Assembly (NCBI GenBank): GCA_003225295.1
Contig: QHYZ01000054.1
Coordinates: 62,001-126,000 of the forward strand
DNA length: 64,000 nucleotides
Reading direction: 5' to 3'
Source of the DNA: Acidobacteriota bacterium
GTDB taxonomy: Bacteria > Acidobacteriota > Terriglobia > Acidiferrales > UBA7541
Shown here in pieces: positions 1 to 8,481 of the stretch; positions within the stretch are counted from its first letter, which is position 1; every line of letters begins with the position of its first letter. The position numbers and the translations under genes were made by a program. The notes under the pieces are model-generated. The model saw only the letters and a program-made list of their open reading frames with translations, was not told the origin of the DNA and did not search any database.

Positions 1-200
1 CCGTCATTTGGAAACCCGGCGTCTGCATTCACTCCGGGAAGTGCGTGCAGGGCCTCGGCCCAGTCTTCAACGTCAACGCTCGCCCGTGGATCAATATGCA
101 AGGCTCTGGAAGCGATAGCATTGTCAAACAGGTCGAGCAGTGCCCCTCCGGCGCGCTCGGTTATGTTCGGAATGAAAAAACCAGCAAGGCCTCAGGGTGA
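1..200 (+). CDS. YjdI-type (4Fe-4S) mono-cluster protein, 5' partial
   Basis: The 5' end lies outside the window; codons read in frame from base 3 to a TGA at 198-200, giving 65 visible residues. The visible part has the Cys layout of the Fer4_19/YjdI family: two Cys in a C-I-H-S-G-K-C block (visible residues 8 and 14), an R-P-W-I segment, and C-P-S-G-A-L near the end (Cys 47). These Cys are expected to bind an iron-sulfur cluster in a small cytosolic ferredoxin-like protein. The next gene starts 4 bases downstream and is an acetyltransferase of the YjdJ type, the same pairing as yjdI-yjdJ in enterobacteria, which supports the call. The physiological role of the pair is not established. Confidence 0.8.
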   Translation, partial: VIWKPGVCIHSGKCVQGLGPVFNVNARPWINMQGSGSDSIVKQVEQCPSGALGYVRNEKTSKASG

Positions 201-203
201 TCC

Positions 204-524
204 GTGGACGTGAATCTCAACGATGTAACCGTCACCCACAACGAAAATGCTCAACGCTTCGAAGTCAGCGTTGACGGCCTTTGCGCCTTTATCACTTATA
301 GCCGCTTTCCCGGCCGTATCGTTTATACCCACACCGAAGTGCCGAAGCCACTCGAAGGCCAGGGCCTGGCTGCCAAACTCGCGCGCGCGGCGCTCGATTT
401 CGCCCGCGTCAATGGTCTCCGGGTTGTCCCGCTCTGTCCCTACGTCTCCAGATTCATTCGCAAGCACCCTGAATACCAGGATCTGGTTTCTTCCGGCGGC
501 CTCCAAAAACTGCTCTCCCGCTGA
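204..524 (+). CDS. YjdJ-like GNAT family N-acetyltransferase
   Basis: This 106-residue protein matches the short COG2388 acetyltransferase family: an antiparallel beta N-terminus, a T-H-T-E-V segment, the acetyl-CoA loop G-Q-G-L-A-A-K-L near residues 51-58, and the C-terminal P-L-C-P-Y-V hallmark followed by a conserved H-P-E-Y. The family is much shorter than ordinary GNAT enzymes, and the length is normal for it. The start is a GTG four bases after the stop of the ferredoxin-like gene, with an AGGG-like ribosome site inside that gene's end, so the two are probably one transcript. The acceptor substrate is unknown. Confidence 0.8.
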   Translation: MDVNLNDVTVTHNENAQRFEVSVDGLCAFITYSRFPGRIVYTHTEVPKPLEGQGLAAKLARAALDFARVNGLRVVPLCPYVSRFIRKHPEYQDLVSSGGLQKLLSR

Positions 525-535
525 GTCGAGATCCC

Positions 536-1213
536 ATGTCCTCGTCGCGCGCGGCTGTGAAATGCTCATCGGCGAAATTCACGATTCGCCGTCTCCGCCG
601 CCGAGACCTTCCCTCCGACACTGTCAATCTCGCTCGCTACCTTATCGGAAGAGTCGTCGTCCATAATCTCCCTGCGGGTCGCCTCAGCGGCCGCATCGTG
701 GAAACGGAAGCCTATCCGCCGGGCGATCCTGCCGGACATCACTTCCGCGGGCCTACTCCGCGTATTCGCTCGATGTATCTCGCCCCTGGCCACGCCTACA
801 TTTTTTTCAATTATGGCGCGCACTTCATGCTCAACGTCGTGAGCGAGCCCGCCGGAACCGCTGCCGCGATCCTCATCCGCGGCATCGAACCGCTAGAAGG
901 CATCGAGCTCATGCAGCGCCACCGCAAGACCACTCTACTTCTCGATCTCACCCGCGGGCCCGGACGCCTCGCCGCCGCCTTCCAAATCGATCGCCGCCAC
1001 GATGGCCTGGACCTTTGTGGCCCTGGCCCGCTCTGGCTGGGCGAAACCAGTCATCCGATTGGCTCCATCGAAAGCACGGTCCGCATCGGTATTACTCGTG
1101 CCGCCGATCGACCCCTTCGCTTTTACGAGCGTGGCAATCCCTTCGTCAGCGGCCCCAAGAGCCTCCTCCTCCCCGGCACGACCAGCAAGACATCGTCGTC
1201 CCGATCAAAGTGA
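536..1213 (+). CDS. DNA-3-methyladenine glycosylase (AAG/MPG family)
   Basis: This 225-residue protein is a Pur_DNA_glyco family base-excision glycosylase that removes alkylated purines such as 3-methyladenine. Family landmarks are present in order: the G-R-I-V-E-T-E-A-Y motif (its Glu is the catalytic residue of the family), the G-P-T-P-R substrate loop, Y-I-F-F-N-Y-G, a V-L-I-R-G-I-E-like stretch, and L-T-R-G-P-G-R-L toward the C-terminus. Length is typical for bacterial members. It follows the acetyltransferase by 11 bases and may be cotranscribed. The basic, Ser/Arg-rich first 20 residues are not conserved in the family, so translation could begin slightly downstream. Confidence 0.9.
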   Translation: MSSSRAAVKCSSAKFTIRRLRRRDLPSDTVNLARYLIGRVVVHNLPAGRLSGRIVETEAYPPGDPAGHHFRGPTPRIRSMYLAPGHAYIFFNYGAHFMLNVVSEPAGTAAAILIRGIEPLEGIELMQRHRKTTLLLDLTRGPGRLAAAFQIDRRHDGLDLCGPGPLWLGETSHPIGSIESTVRIGITRAADRPLRFYERGNPFVSGPKSLLLPGTTSKTSSSRSK

Positions 1214-1844
1214 GCCGAGCCCGAAAATGCGCTCGCGTCCCATCGTCGCGTTCCTCGCACTTCCATTGTCGGTGCGTGCTGCCGTCTGATTCTTTCTTGT
1301 TCGGTGTGCTTATTTGGGCTTCCCTAGTTTCCGCTCGCCGTGCCAGATGGCTTTCTACAACCTCATCCGAACTTACGGGCGGATCGGTTTTGTGAGACAT
1401 CCATCCATTCCCGAGGCCCACCATTTCTCCCGCCCTTCATCTCTCGACGCGAGTCATCGGTGACGGCAACTCAATCGGCCGTCATTTCTTTGGCTATCAA
1501 TGTTTTCTTGTTTTGGGACTGTTGACAGAAATTCGGTATTTGCTAATCCATGGAAAATATAATAAACGGGAACAACAAGCTTTTCGCGGAGCGTTCTACC
1601 TCGACGCGTTATTCGCCTGAGCGGTGCTGCCTCGTTTGGCCAGCGAGTGATCCAGGAGACGCAACTGGGAGCTCGGCTACACTCGCTCGGAACGGCTCTT
1701 GTGGTTCTCCATCGTCAGGAAACTCGAAATACCGGCAGAGAAATGCGGGCAGAGATAAAGAGCATCCGGGAGCAGCGCCCCAGAACTCGGCTCACTTCAC
1801 GTTTCCCGCAATTTGCTCAGTCGCCGCTTGCTTCCGCAAGCCGG
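1214..1844. other. Intergenic region without a supportable gene
   Basis: About 630 bases lie between the glycosylase and the SRPBCC gene. Short open frames exist on both strands, but none shows a recognisable family, a good ribosome site, or amino-acid composition typical of the neighbouring genes. No tRNA, riboswitch or tandem repeat was seen. A stretch near 1500-1560 is A+T-richer than its surroundings and could hold a promoter. Confidence 0.5.
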
Positions 1845-2267
1845 TCACACACCGATCGAAGATTTTCGTACCATGTCTCTCCTGAAGCTGATGATGACCT
1901 GCTCGGCGGTTCGCCCTGCGATCTTCACACCGGAATGGACGATGTCGCCCCAGGTATGCACGCGCTTCCCATTTCTCGGTTGCTCTTCGAAGCTGACCCA
2001 CTGCGCCAGTACCACTCCGAGCGCGTGGTCGATCCATCCCACTTTGTGCCCGGGCTGGCAATTCGTAATCACGTGACTCACAACGGTCTTCACCGGCTCC
2101 CGTACTTCAATCTCCAGCCGGCTTCCCGCTTCCCACGGCCTTCCTTCGCGCCAGTTCATGTCTCCAGAGACGTTTGCAAATTCATTCCATCGCCGCCAAT
2201 TCGAGAAAACTTCCCAGGTCAGCTTCCGGCTGGCCTTGGTGGTCACACCATATTGAAATCGAAACAT
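1845..2267 (-). CDS. SRPBCC-fold (polyketide cyclase/START-like) protein
   Basis: This 140-residue protein has the features of small SRPBCC/polyketide-cyclase-like proteins: an N-terminal strand followed by a W-E-V-F-S-N-W-R-R-W-N helix, a central W-x-x-G-S-R-L-E-I strand, and alternating beta strands forming a hydrophobic ligand pocket. The ligand is not predictable. It is divergently oriented from a TetR-type regulator 136 bases away, and the shared intergenic region carries inverted repeats, so the regulator may control this gene. There is no signal peptide, so it is cytosolic. Confidence 0.65.
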   Translation of the reverse strand: MFRFQYGVTTKASRKLTWEVFSNWRRWNEFANVSGDMNWREGRPWEAGSRLEIEVREPVKTVVSHVITNCQPGHKVGWIDHALGVVLAQWVSFEEQPRNGKRVHTWGDIVHSGVKIAGRTAEQVIISFRRDMVRKSSIGV

Positions 2268-2339
2268 AACTTGTTATCGCATACTCCCGTCTTTGGATAT
2301 TTAGAGAGAAGCCGCGAGGGACATTTCGGTTTCATTATT

Positions 2340-2367
2340 GATACGTAGTATCTTTAACGATATAAAG
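2340..2367. promoter_or_regulatory. Candidate TetR operator (inverted repeats in divergent promoter region)
   Basis: Two small dyads lie back to back between the SRPBCC and TetR genes: GATAC-GTA-GTATC at 2340-2352, and CTTTA (2352-2356) paired with TAAAG (2363-2367). The region is A+T-rich relative to the flanks. The position between a TetR gene and its divergent neighbour is the usual place for an autoregulatory operator. Binding is inferred from position and symmetry only. Confidence 0.4.
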
Positions 2368-2402
2368 AATATAATCTTGCCCAGGATGAGTGGAGGTGCT
2401 GC

Positions 2403-2969
2403 ATGCCTCGTAAGCCCGATGCCCGACTGGAAGGCCGCATCCTGGACGCCGCGTACCGCATGTGGAGCAAACGCGGCGAGCGCGCCCTTACCATGCGCGC
2501 CGTCGCCTGCGCCTCGGGCACCACTACCCCAACTCTGTATGAGCGCTTCTCCAACAAGGGCGGCCTTCTCGCTCCCCTGCGCCGCCGCGCGCGCCTGAAG
2601 CTCTTCGCGGCCATCCAGTCCTCACGTACTCCCACGCAAGCTTGCCGCCGCGTTCTCGACTTCTTTGGGTCGCATCCCAACGACTTCCGGCTGATCTCCG
2701 AAGATTGGGCTATCGCCTTCGCCCGCAGGGAACACATGCCTTCGTTCGAATTCTTGAAACGGCGGCTTGCCATGCAGCTTGGTGGTGAGCCCGATCGGCA
2801 CACTCGCCTGGCTCTGGCGCTCGTCGCGCTCCTGCATGGCACGGCTACGCTCCTTCATTCCGTGGACATTCATAAGAAATCCTCCCGCGACTTCCGGCAC
2901 GCCTGTATCTCCGCTTGCGAAGCCTTAATCCATGCCGCTCGTTCCGGGCGCCTTTCACACTGCCCCTAG
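2403..2969 (+). CDS. TetR/AcrR family transcriptional regulator
   Basis: The 188-residue protein starts with a typical TetR DNA-binding domain: R-I-L-D-A-A, then G-E-R-A-L-T-M-R-A-V-A, then G-T-T-T-P-T-L-Y-E-R-F-S-N-K (roughly residues 10-58). A helical C-terminal ligand/dimer domain of about 130 residues follows. The ligand cannot be predicted. A GGAGG ribosome site lies upstream of the ATG. It is divergent from the SRPBCC gene and probably represses it and/or itself through the inverted repeats at 2340-2367. Confidence 0.88.
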   Translation: MPRKPDARLEGRILDAAYRMWSKRGERALTMRAVACASGTTTPTLYERFSNKGGLLAPLRRRARLKLFAAIQSSRTPTQACRRVLDFFGSHPNDFRLISEDWAIAFARREHMPSFEFLKRRLAMQLGGEPDRHTRLALALVALLHGTATLLHSVDIHKKSSRDFRHACISACEALIHAARSGRLSHCP

Positions 2970-3188
2970 TAGTCTCTCCATAACCGATAGGAATCACGTT
3001 GCCTCTTCCTACCCATTTCATGCCAAAATGTGTGCGAACAGCGCCCGGCCCCAGGCGCCTGCGAATCGCACGTCGAGACCTTCCCGCTCTGCCTTAGACG
3101 CGGCGGCGTTCATTCGGCGGTTGCACGCCACACCGTTGGGACCGTCCCCATTGGCCGGCTCGCAGGAATTTGCAGTTGGAGGTGCAAT

Positions 3189-4781
3189 ATGAGTGCTATC
3201 TGGCAACTGTGCGAAGGTCAGGTCATCGACAATCGATTCCGGTTGCGGCAGTACTTAGGAGGTTCGGACGATTCCGCCGTTTTCCTCACCCAGCTCGCTG
3301 GTCCGCAAACTCAAAAAGCGGCCATCAAATTTATTCCCGCCGGTCCCACCTCTGATCTCCAGCTCTCTCTTTGGCGCCGCGCAACAGAGCTGGCTCATCC
3401 CAATCTGATGCGCATCTTGGACATCGGCCGTTGCCGCCTTGAGAATAGGGACCGTCTTTACATCGTGTTGGAGTATGCCGAAGAAAACCTCTCGCAGATT
3501 CTCCCCCTGCGTCCTCTGACGGCTTCCGAAGGCCGCGAAACGCTCGAACCCCTGCTCGATGTTCTCGTTTATCTCCACAGCAAAGGCCTGGTTCATTCAC
3601 GCATCAAACCTTCCAACATTCTCGCCAGTGCCGATCAACTCAAGCTTTCCAGCGATACGCTCTTCCCCATCGGTGAGTGCCGCAAATCATCGGGCAAGTT
3701 TGATGCCCACGACGCTCCCGAAACCGCAGCGTCACCGCTCTCGGCGGCCGCCGACGTCTGGTCTCTCGGCATCACCCTGGTCGAAACACTCACGCAGCGC
3801 GTACCTGTCTTGCAGCCCGGAAATCAAGCTGACCCAATCGTCCCCGACACGCTTCCCCAGCCGTTCCTCGATATCGCGCGTCACGCACTCCGCCGCGATC
3901 CACGGCGCCGCTGGAGCATTGCTGAAATCGCCGCGCGCCTCAATCCCGTGGCCGTCGGCGCTGCCGCCAGTCAGTCCGTTTCTCCGTTAGCTGTTCCGCC
4001 CGCTTCGGTTCCGGCGGTGCCAACGGCAAAGCCGCAGGTCCCAAAGTCCGGCCCGCCTCCGCCGAGAGCGCAAGCGCAACGGCCACGTCTGCAAGCCGCG
4101 AGGGCGCCAAGGCAAACCATGGTTCTCCCCAACTATGTGGTTCCTCTTGCGGCCGCAGTTCTTGTCCTCGTCGCCGTTCTTGCGCTACCGAAAATTCTCG
4201 GCCATCGCCCCGACTCTTCGTCGTCCGCGGCAACGACCTCGGCTCAGCCGGCGGAACCGTCAAAGCCGGTCGAGCAGCCAGTGCGTCGTGAATCCCCGTC
4301 AGAGTCAAAACCGAAACCGTCCGCACCTTCCGCAACGCGAAACTCGCCGATGACCGCCGCTGCGAAAAAGCCTGGGGCCCAGCCTGCGAGGTCGCCAGTT
4401 GTCGCACCTGCCCCTGCTTCGGTGCGCGTCGATAAGTTCCCGTCCGCAAACGCGCCAAGTACCTCGGCGTCCTCTCTCACGCGCGGTGACGTCCTCGACC
4501 AGGTTTTGCCCGACGCCCCCGCGAAGGCGCGCGCCACCATTCGGGGCGTCGTTCGCGTCAGCGTCCGCGTCCAGGTGGACCCGACGGGCAATGTTGCTGA
4601 AGCTTCCCTCGATTCAGCCGGCCCGAGTAAATACTTTGCCGACCTTGCACTCAAAGCCGCGCGCAACTGGCAATTTGCTTCACCCGAAATCGGCGGTCAC
4701 AGCGCCCCCAGCGAATGGCTCATCCGTTTTCAGTTCTCGCCATCCGGGTCCAAGGCCTTTCCAAAACAAACAGCGCCGTAG
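3189..4781 (+). CDS. Membrane pseudokinase fused to a TonB C-terminal domain
   Basis: The ATG at 3189 is chosen because GGAGG (3178-3182) precedes it by 6 bases, giving 530 residues; the open frame extends further upstream without support. Residues about 10-260 resemble a Hanks-type Ser/Thr kinase: the A-I-K lysine is present, but the catalytic loop reads H-S-R-I-K-P-S-N instead of HRDxKPxN and the DFG region is not recognisable. Phosphotransfer is therefore doubtful. A Pro/Ala-rich linker leads to one transmembrane helix near residues 313-337, then a Pro/Ser/Lys-rich periplasmic stretch, and finally a TonB_C-like domain (about 440-525; V-D-P-T-G-N-V then A-A-R-N-W-Q-F). It may relay a cytoplasmic state to the periplasm; this is inference. 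Confidence 0.72.
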   Translation: MSAIWQLCEGQVIDNRFRLRQYLGGSDDSAVFLTQLAGPQTQKAAIKFIPAGPTSDLQLSLWRRATELAHPNLMRILDIGRCRLENRDRLYIVLEYAEENLSQILPLRPLTASEGRETLEPLLDVLVYLHSKGLVHSRIKPSNILASADQLKLSSDTLFPIGECRKSSGKFDAHDAPETAASPLSAAADVWSLGITLVETLTQRVPVLQPGNQADPIVPDTLPQPFLDIARHALRRDPRRRWSIAEIAARLNPVAVGAAASQSVSPLAVPPASVPAVPTAKPQVPKSGPPPPRAQAQRPRLQAARAPRQTMVLPNYVVPLAAAVLVLVAVLALPKILGHRPDSSSSAATTSAQPAEPSKPVEQPVRRESPSESKPKPSAPSATRNSPMTAAAKKPGAQPARSPVVAPAPASVRVDKFPSANAPSTSASSLTRGDVLDQVLPDAPAKARATIRGVVRVSVRVQVDPTGNVAEASLDSAGPSKYFADLALKAARNWQFASPEIGGHSAPSEWLIRFQFSPSGSKAFPKQTAP

Positions 4782-4830
4782 GGACTGCTGGTGAGAGCCG
4801 CTAGGACGGCGTCGCGGCAATCGCGGTGAC

Positions 4831-5340
4831 CTAATTGATGGGCGCATGGTCGGCTAGCGGAGTTGCCGCTCGTCCATGCGTACTGCGGTAAATAATCAGC
4901 ACGGGCCCGCAGGCGATCCAAAATCCTATCCGGGGTTCTCGATTACGTGGCGGTCGTGGTCGATGTACAGCGTGGTTATTAGCGCCGCTCCCCAGCCTAT
5001 GGCCAGTGAAAAGTAGTCGGTAATCGATCGGCTGACAGATCCGTTCGGACTTCCGCGAGCGGGCCCTTCCACCTGTCGAACACTCTAGCCTTTTGAAGGC
5101 CCCAGCTCGCGCGTCCCGGTCATTGACGTCGGTGGGATCGCCTGTATCCGAAGGCGACCATCGCCAGTTGGTCTTCTTTCCCTGCATCGTCGTGAAGGGC
5201 CACGAAGCAGCGCGTTGCACCGTTTCTTTCGTGTCCCTACTCTCGAAAAACGTCAGCGGTTTGAACCCTAAGGGGCCGAGCTTTTCCTTGATCTTGTCCT
5301 CCTCATCGGTTCTTGGAAACCCCAGGGGCTTTGCTTGCAA
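4831..5340 (-). pseudogene. Possible decayed or hypothetical gene
   Basis: This stretch between the pseudokinase and the M50 protease holds a 169-codon minus-strand frame starting at a TTG. Its N-terminal half looks protein-like (L-G-P-L-G-F-K-P-L-T-F-F, then A-S-W-P-F-T-T-M-Q-G-K). Near 5030-4935 a different minus frame encodes a hydrophobic, membrane-like piece (Y-F-S-L-A-I-G-W-G-A-A-L-I-T-T-L-Y) that runs into a stop. That pattern fits a frameshifted remnant of a small membrane-anchored protein. I do not recognise a family, and it may be non-coding. Confidence 0.22.
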
Positions 5341-5393
5341 AGCGGCGCGGGGCCATCTAGGCTACTGGGCCGGAGGGAACGAAGACTACCTTC

Positions 5394-6056
5394 ATGGCTG
5401 ATCTCTCTCCCGAACTGCTGGCGCTGGGATTTATCTGGTACGTTGCGTTTCTTTTTTCGACCACTTGCCACGAAGCGGCGCACGCGCTGGCCGCCAAAAT
5501 TGGTGGGGACGATACGGCGTTCGCGGGCGGACAAGTGTCGCTCAACCCCGTGCCGCACATACAGCGCGAACCCTGGGGCATGGTGGTGATTCCCATTCTC
5601 TCACTGATCATAAACGGGTCGCTTATCGGATGGGCCAGCGCGCCGTACGATCGGGTGTGGGAGCGGAGGCATCCGCGCCGGGCGGCGTGGATGGCTCTGG
5701 CGGGTCCGGCCACGAATTACACGCTGATGCTGGTCGCGGCCGTCCTGCTGCGGCTGGGGTGGTCCCAAGGCTGGCTGCACAAGGACCCTCCGGACTTTGC
5801 GGGCAGTGTCCTCGGCGCTTTCTTCTCGCTAAACCTGCTTCTCGGTACGTTTAATTTGCTGCCGGTTCCTCCGCTCGACGGCAGCACTGCCATCATGCTC
5901 TTCATGGGCGAGACACGTTCCCAGCGGTATTTGGACTGGCTTCGGGGGAACAGTTACGCCATGGTGGGGCTGCTGTTGGCGATCGTCGCTTTTCGCTATG
6001 TCTACGGCCCGATCAAGGCCATCGCCACGCATTACCTGCTTCGTGGTCAGTTCTAA
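5394..6056 (+). CDS. Site-2 protease family (M50) intramembrane metalloprotease
   Basis: This 220-residue membrane protein carries both zinc motifs of the M50/S2P family: H-E-A-A-H at residues 26-30 in the first transmembrane helix and N-L-L-P-V-P-P-L-D-G near residue 155-165, whose Asp is the third ligand. There are about five to six hydrophobic segments and no PDZ or CBS domain, so it belongs to the minimal branch of the family. Such enzymes cut membrane-embedded substrates; the substrate here is unknown. Length is normal for this subgroup. The ATG is the first in the frame. Confidence 0.88.
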   Translation: MADLSPELLALGFIWYVAFLFSTTCHEAAHALAAKIGGDDTAFAGGQVSLNPVPHIQREPWGMVVIPILSLIINGSLIGWASAPYDRVWERRHPRRAAWMALAGPATNYTLMLVAAVLLRLGWSQGWLHKDPPDFAGSVLGAFFSLNLLLGTFNLLPVPPLDGSTAIMLFMGETRSQRYLDWLRGNSYAMVGLLLAIVAFRYVYGPIKAIATHYLLRGQF

Positions 6057-6231
6057 AGCGTGCTGACGGAGCATCCTGGATGGCTGCCCCACTTCTAAAC
6101 AACCCGCACCAGGTTGTCCCGTCCCCGCACAGCTTCACAAACTTCATTGTCCGCTAAGCGGTTTATTTTCAACTCCTTCGTGCCAAACACCTGTGGCAAG
6201 GCAGCTGCAGCTCCCCCGGTAGAGGTTTCCG

Positions 6232-6549
6232 ATGCCCTTGACTGCCGAGCGTCCCATTACCAATTCCTACCCGGTCGAAGCATCCGGTTGGGATAGCGCG
6301 CATACTTTCTTCGTGGAGAGGTGCGAGCTCGAATGTAACGAAGAAACCGGCAAGTACCTCACCCTCACCCATGCACCTCGGCGCGGATCGATGATCTTTC
6401 TCCGTCTCCTGCAACCCACTTCTCCAGGTCGTTCCTCTCCCGTGGCTTACCATGCTCAGCCAATGGGGGTCACCCAGGAGGGACAGCAACAGTTCCGGCT
6501 CAAGCCAGTCCAACCCCACCGTGTTTCGACAGATCAGGCCCTTTGCTAA
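6232..6549 (+). CDS. Small PilZ-like/hypothetical protein
   Basis: The 105-residue product has a region G-W-D-S-A-H-T-F-F-V-E-R-C-E-L-E followed by G-S-M-I-F-L-R-L-L-Q-P and Q-Q-F-R-L-K-P-V-Q-P. It resembles the small beta-rich PilZ-like proteins that I associate with Acidobacteriota genomes, but it lacks the classical RxxxR c-di-GMP motif. An AGAGG ribosome site lies 6 bases before the ATG. There is no signal peptide. Function is unknown; the family call is from recollection of sequence style and should be treated as tentative. Confidence 0.5.
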   Translation: MPLTAERPITNSYPVEASGWDSAHTFFVERCELECNEETGKYLTLTHAPRRGSMIFLRLLQPTSPGRSSPVAYHAQPMGVTQEGQQQFRLKPVQPHRVSTDQALC

Positions 6550-7003
6550 TTCGAAAGACCAGGGCAAGAAATGGGACGCCAACGATCGGAAAGAGGCGCG
6601 GATTTCGCAGGAGCATGTGCTCTTCCTGCTGATTTCGTTTGCGCCGTGCCGGAGTGAGAAGGGAGCAACCAAATTTGCGCCGCAGCGGAGCAAAAACTGC
6701 GATGCGACGAAAAATTTGAATCAGGCGGTGCGGGCTTCGGCGCCCGACCAGGTTTTTGTTCCCCGAAAGAGCGACAACCGCACTATTTTCGGGAGTGTCC
6801 CAACCCCAACCAGTTTACCGGCATGAAGCGGTATGGAATATCCAGGCCGTTTCCAAGCCATTGAAAAATCCGCAGATTGGTCGTGCGAGTTCTAGGCACT
6901 CATCCTGCACTTAACAACTCCGGCCGTGCAAGACAGATGGCGTGAAACGTTAGCCTCATGAGCATCACTATTCTACAAGGTCAATGAACCAGCGGAGGTG
7001 GGC
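6550..7003. other. Intergenic region, no convincing gene
   Basis: About 450 bases separate the small PilZ-like gene from the next membrane protein. A 124-codon plus-strand frame overlaps it (6452-6826) but runs through the previous gene in another frame and has no family resemblance or suitable ribosome site. No RNA gene or strong terminator was recognised. Confidence 0.5.
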
Positions 7004-7501
7004 ATGTCAACTGCAATAGGGCCTGTGTCTTCATCCCGGAGATCTTTCACGTCCCTGCCTGTTTCGGTTTGGGTTCCGCTCGCGGGGATGGTTTGGGTGT
7101 TCCTAAATGTTCTTTTCTTGGATCTGGCAATCCGAGACCTGTCTCGTCCCAGCCCAATATTTTCCGTTTTGGCGGGCGGAATCGATGGCGGCATCCTCGG
7201 TTTCATTTTCGTGGCGACCCTCAGCGAGAAAATTCACGCTGGAACTGCTGGTCTTCTGGGCGGATACGGTTTTCAAGATGTTCTAAACAATTTCAAACTC
7301 ACAGGGCAGTGTGCTCGGTGGATTCACGCGCAGTTGGACCCGATTTTGGATGCGCTGCTGGGGATGGGGAACGAGCCGCTCCATGAGGCCATCCAGAAAG
7401 CACTGGTTTGGGTTGGGTGCAGTGCGGCATTCGTCGTCCTGGCGACGCTGATCGTGCAGTTGATTCGCACCGTCGCGATCAAACCTGTAGAAGGTCGCTA
7501 A
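7004..7501 (+). CDS. Hypothetical integral membrane protein
   Basis: The ATG at 7004 follows GGAGG (6994-6998) by 5 bases and gives a 165-residue product. Three hydrophobic segments are visible: about residues 18-38 (V-W-V-P-L-A-G-M-V-W-V-F), 50-75 with a Gly-rich G-G-I-D-G-G-I-L-G-F, and 130-150 near the C-terminus. A Gly-rich loop L-L-G-G-Y-G-F-Q-D-V-L-N-N-F follows the second. I recognise no family. The composition and start signal make a real gene likely. Confidence 0.6.
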   Translation: MSTAIGPVSSSRRSFTSLPVSVWVPLAGMVWVFLNVLFLDLAIRDLSRPSPIFSVLAGGIDGGILGFIFVATLSEKIHAGTAGLLGGYGFQDVLNNFKLTGQCARWIHAQLDPILDALLGMGNEPLHEAIQKALVWVGCSAAFVVLATLIVQLIRTVAIKPVEGR

Positions 7502-7754
7502 CAAGTTGTCCGCCCCTGAAGCGCGGGCAACCCGGCATAATTGCGATGCGCCTCGTGGGCGGAGCAGCACTGTTGTCCTTGTTTGCGTTCGGGTTGTACT
7601 TCCCCGGAGAGAACTTCCTGCTGATCGACCCTGTTTCAATCGCCGGTGCGCACGAAAGGGCAGATGATGTGGTATGCTGCAAATCCCCGTTTCTCCAATT
7701 GCAGATGAGAAAGTCGGCCGCTCCGCGGTCGCGAATGACAAGGAGAGAAAAAAG

Positions 7755-8366
7755 ATGAGAACCAAGTCCCTTGTAGGGGTGCTGATCGCGTTGCTCTTGC
7801 TGGCCGGAGCAGCGGCTGTATCGGCACAAGACGTGACGCAGGCGGAAAAGGATAAGGCGCTACAGTATCTGGAAACGACGAAGAAGAATGTTCTGGAGGC
7901 GACAAAAGGACTGTCTGAAGCGCAGTGGAACTTTAAGCCGGCGGCAGACCGCTGGTCGGTGGCGCAGGTGATGGAGCACATAGCGGCGGCAGAGGATTTT
8001 CTACGCACGCTGGCCAAGGAAAAGGTCATGTCGGCGCCCGCCGGGGAGCCCGGTCGCGACGTGAAGAAGACGGACGAGGCCGTGTTGGCAATGGTTCCTG
8101 ACCGTACCAACAAGGCGCAAGCGCCGGAACCGCTGTTGCCGACAAATCGTTTTGGATCGCCTGAGGGATCGATAAAGCATTTCGTGGACAGCCGGGCAAC
8201 CACGGAAGATTTCCTGAAATCCACCCCGGGCATGCGTGATCACGTGATGGAAAGTCCCATGGGCAAGCTGGATGCGTATGAATTTGTTCTGCTCGTCGCA
8301 GCGCATAGCGAGCGACACACCAAGCAGATCATCGAAGTGAAGGCAGATCCGAACTTCCCGAAGTAA
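7755..8366 (+). CDS. Secreted DinB-like protein
   Basis: The start at 7755 follows AGGAGA by 8 bases and yields 203 residues with a Sec signal peptide (hydrophobic core L-L-L-L-A-G-A-A-A-V, cut near A-Q, residue 25). The rest is a four-helix DinB/YfiT-type domain. The usual three His metal ligands appear to be present: one in V-M-E-H-I (residue 75) and two in A-H-S-E-R-H near the C-terminus. DinB-like proteins are metal-dependent and often act in thiol transfer, but the substrate here is unknown. The export signal suggests a periplasmic role. Confidence 0.82.
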   Translation: MRTKSLVGVLIALLLLAGAAAVSAQDVTQAEKDKALQYLETTKKNVLEATKGLSEAQWNFKPAADRWSVAQVMEHIAAAEDFLRTLAKEKVMSAPAGEPGRDVKKTDEAVLAMVPDRTNKAQAPEPLLPTNRFGSPEGSIKHFVDSRATTEDFLKSTPGMRDHVMESPMGKLDAYEFVLLVAAHSERHTKQIIEVKADPNFPK

Positions 8367-8481
8367 TGAGAAAATTAATCTAATCCAGAGTTCGCGCCAG
8401 AACACTGGGCCAGTCATGCGCCGCGAGGAGACACGTGGCCATGTCCCCTCGCGACGCACTCCTGTTTTTTGCCAGCCTCGG

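Noticed and set aside
1647-2348. 233-codon plus-strand open frame
   Set aside because: It overlaps the SRPBCC gene on the opposite strand and has no recognisable domain.
6452-6826. 124-codon plus-strand open frame
   Set aside because: It starts inside the small PilZ-like gene in another frame and shows no family or ribosome site.
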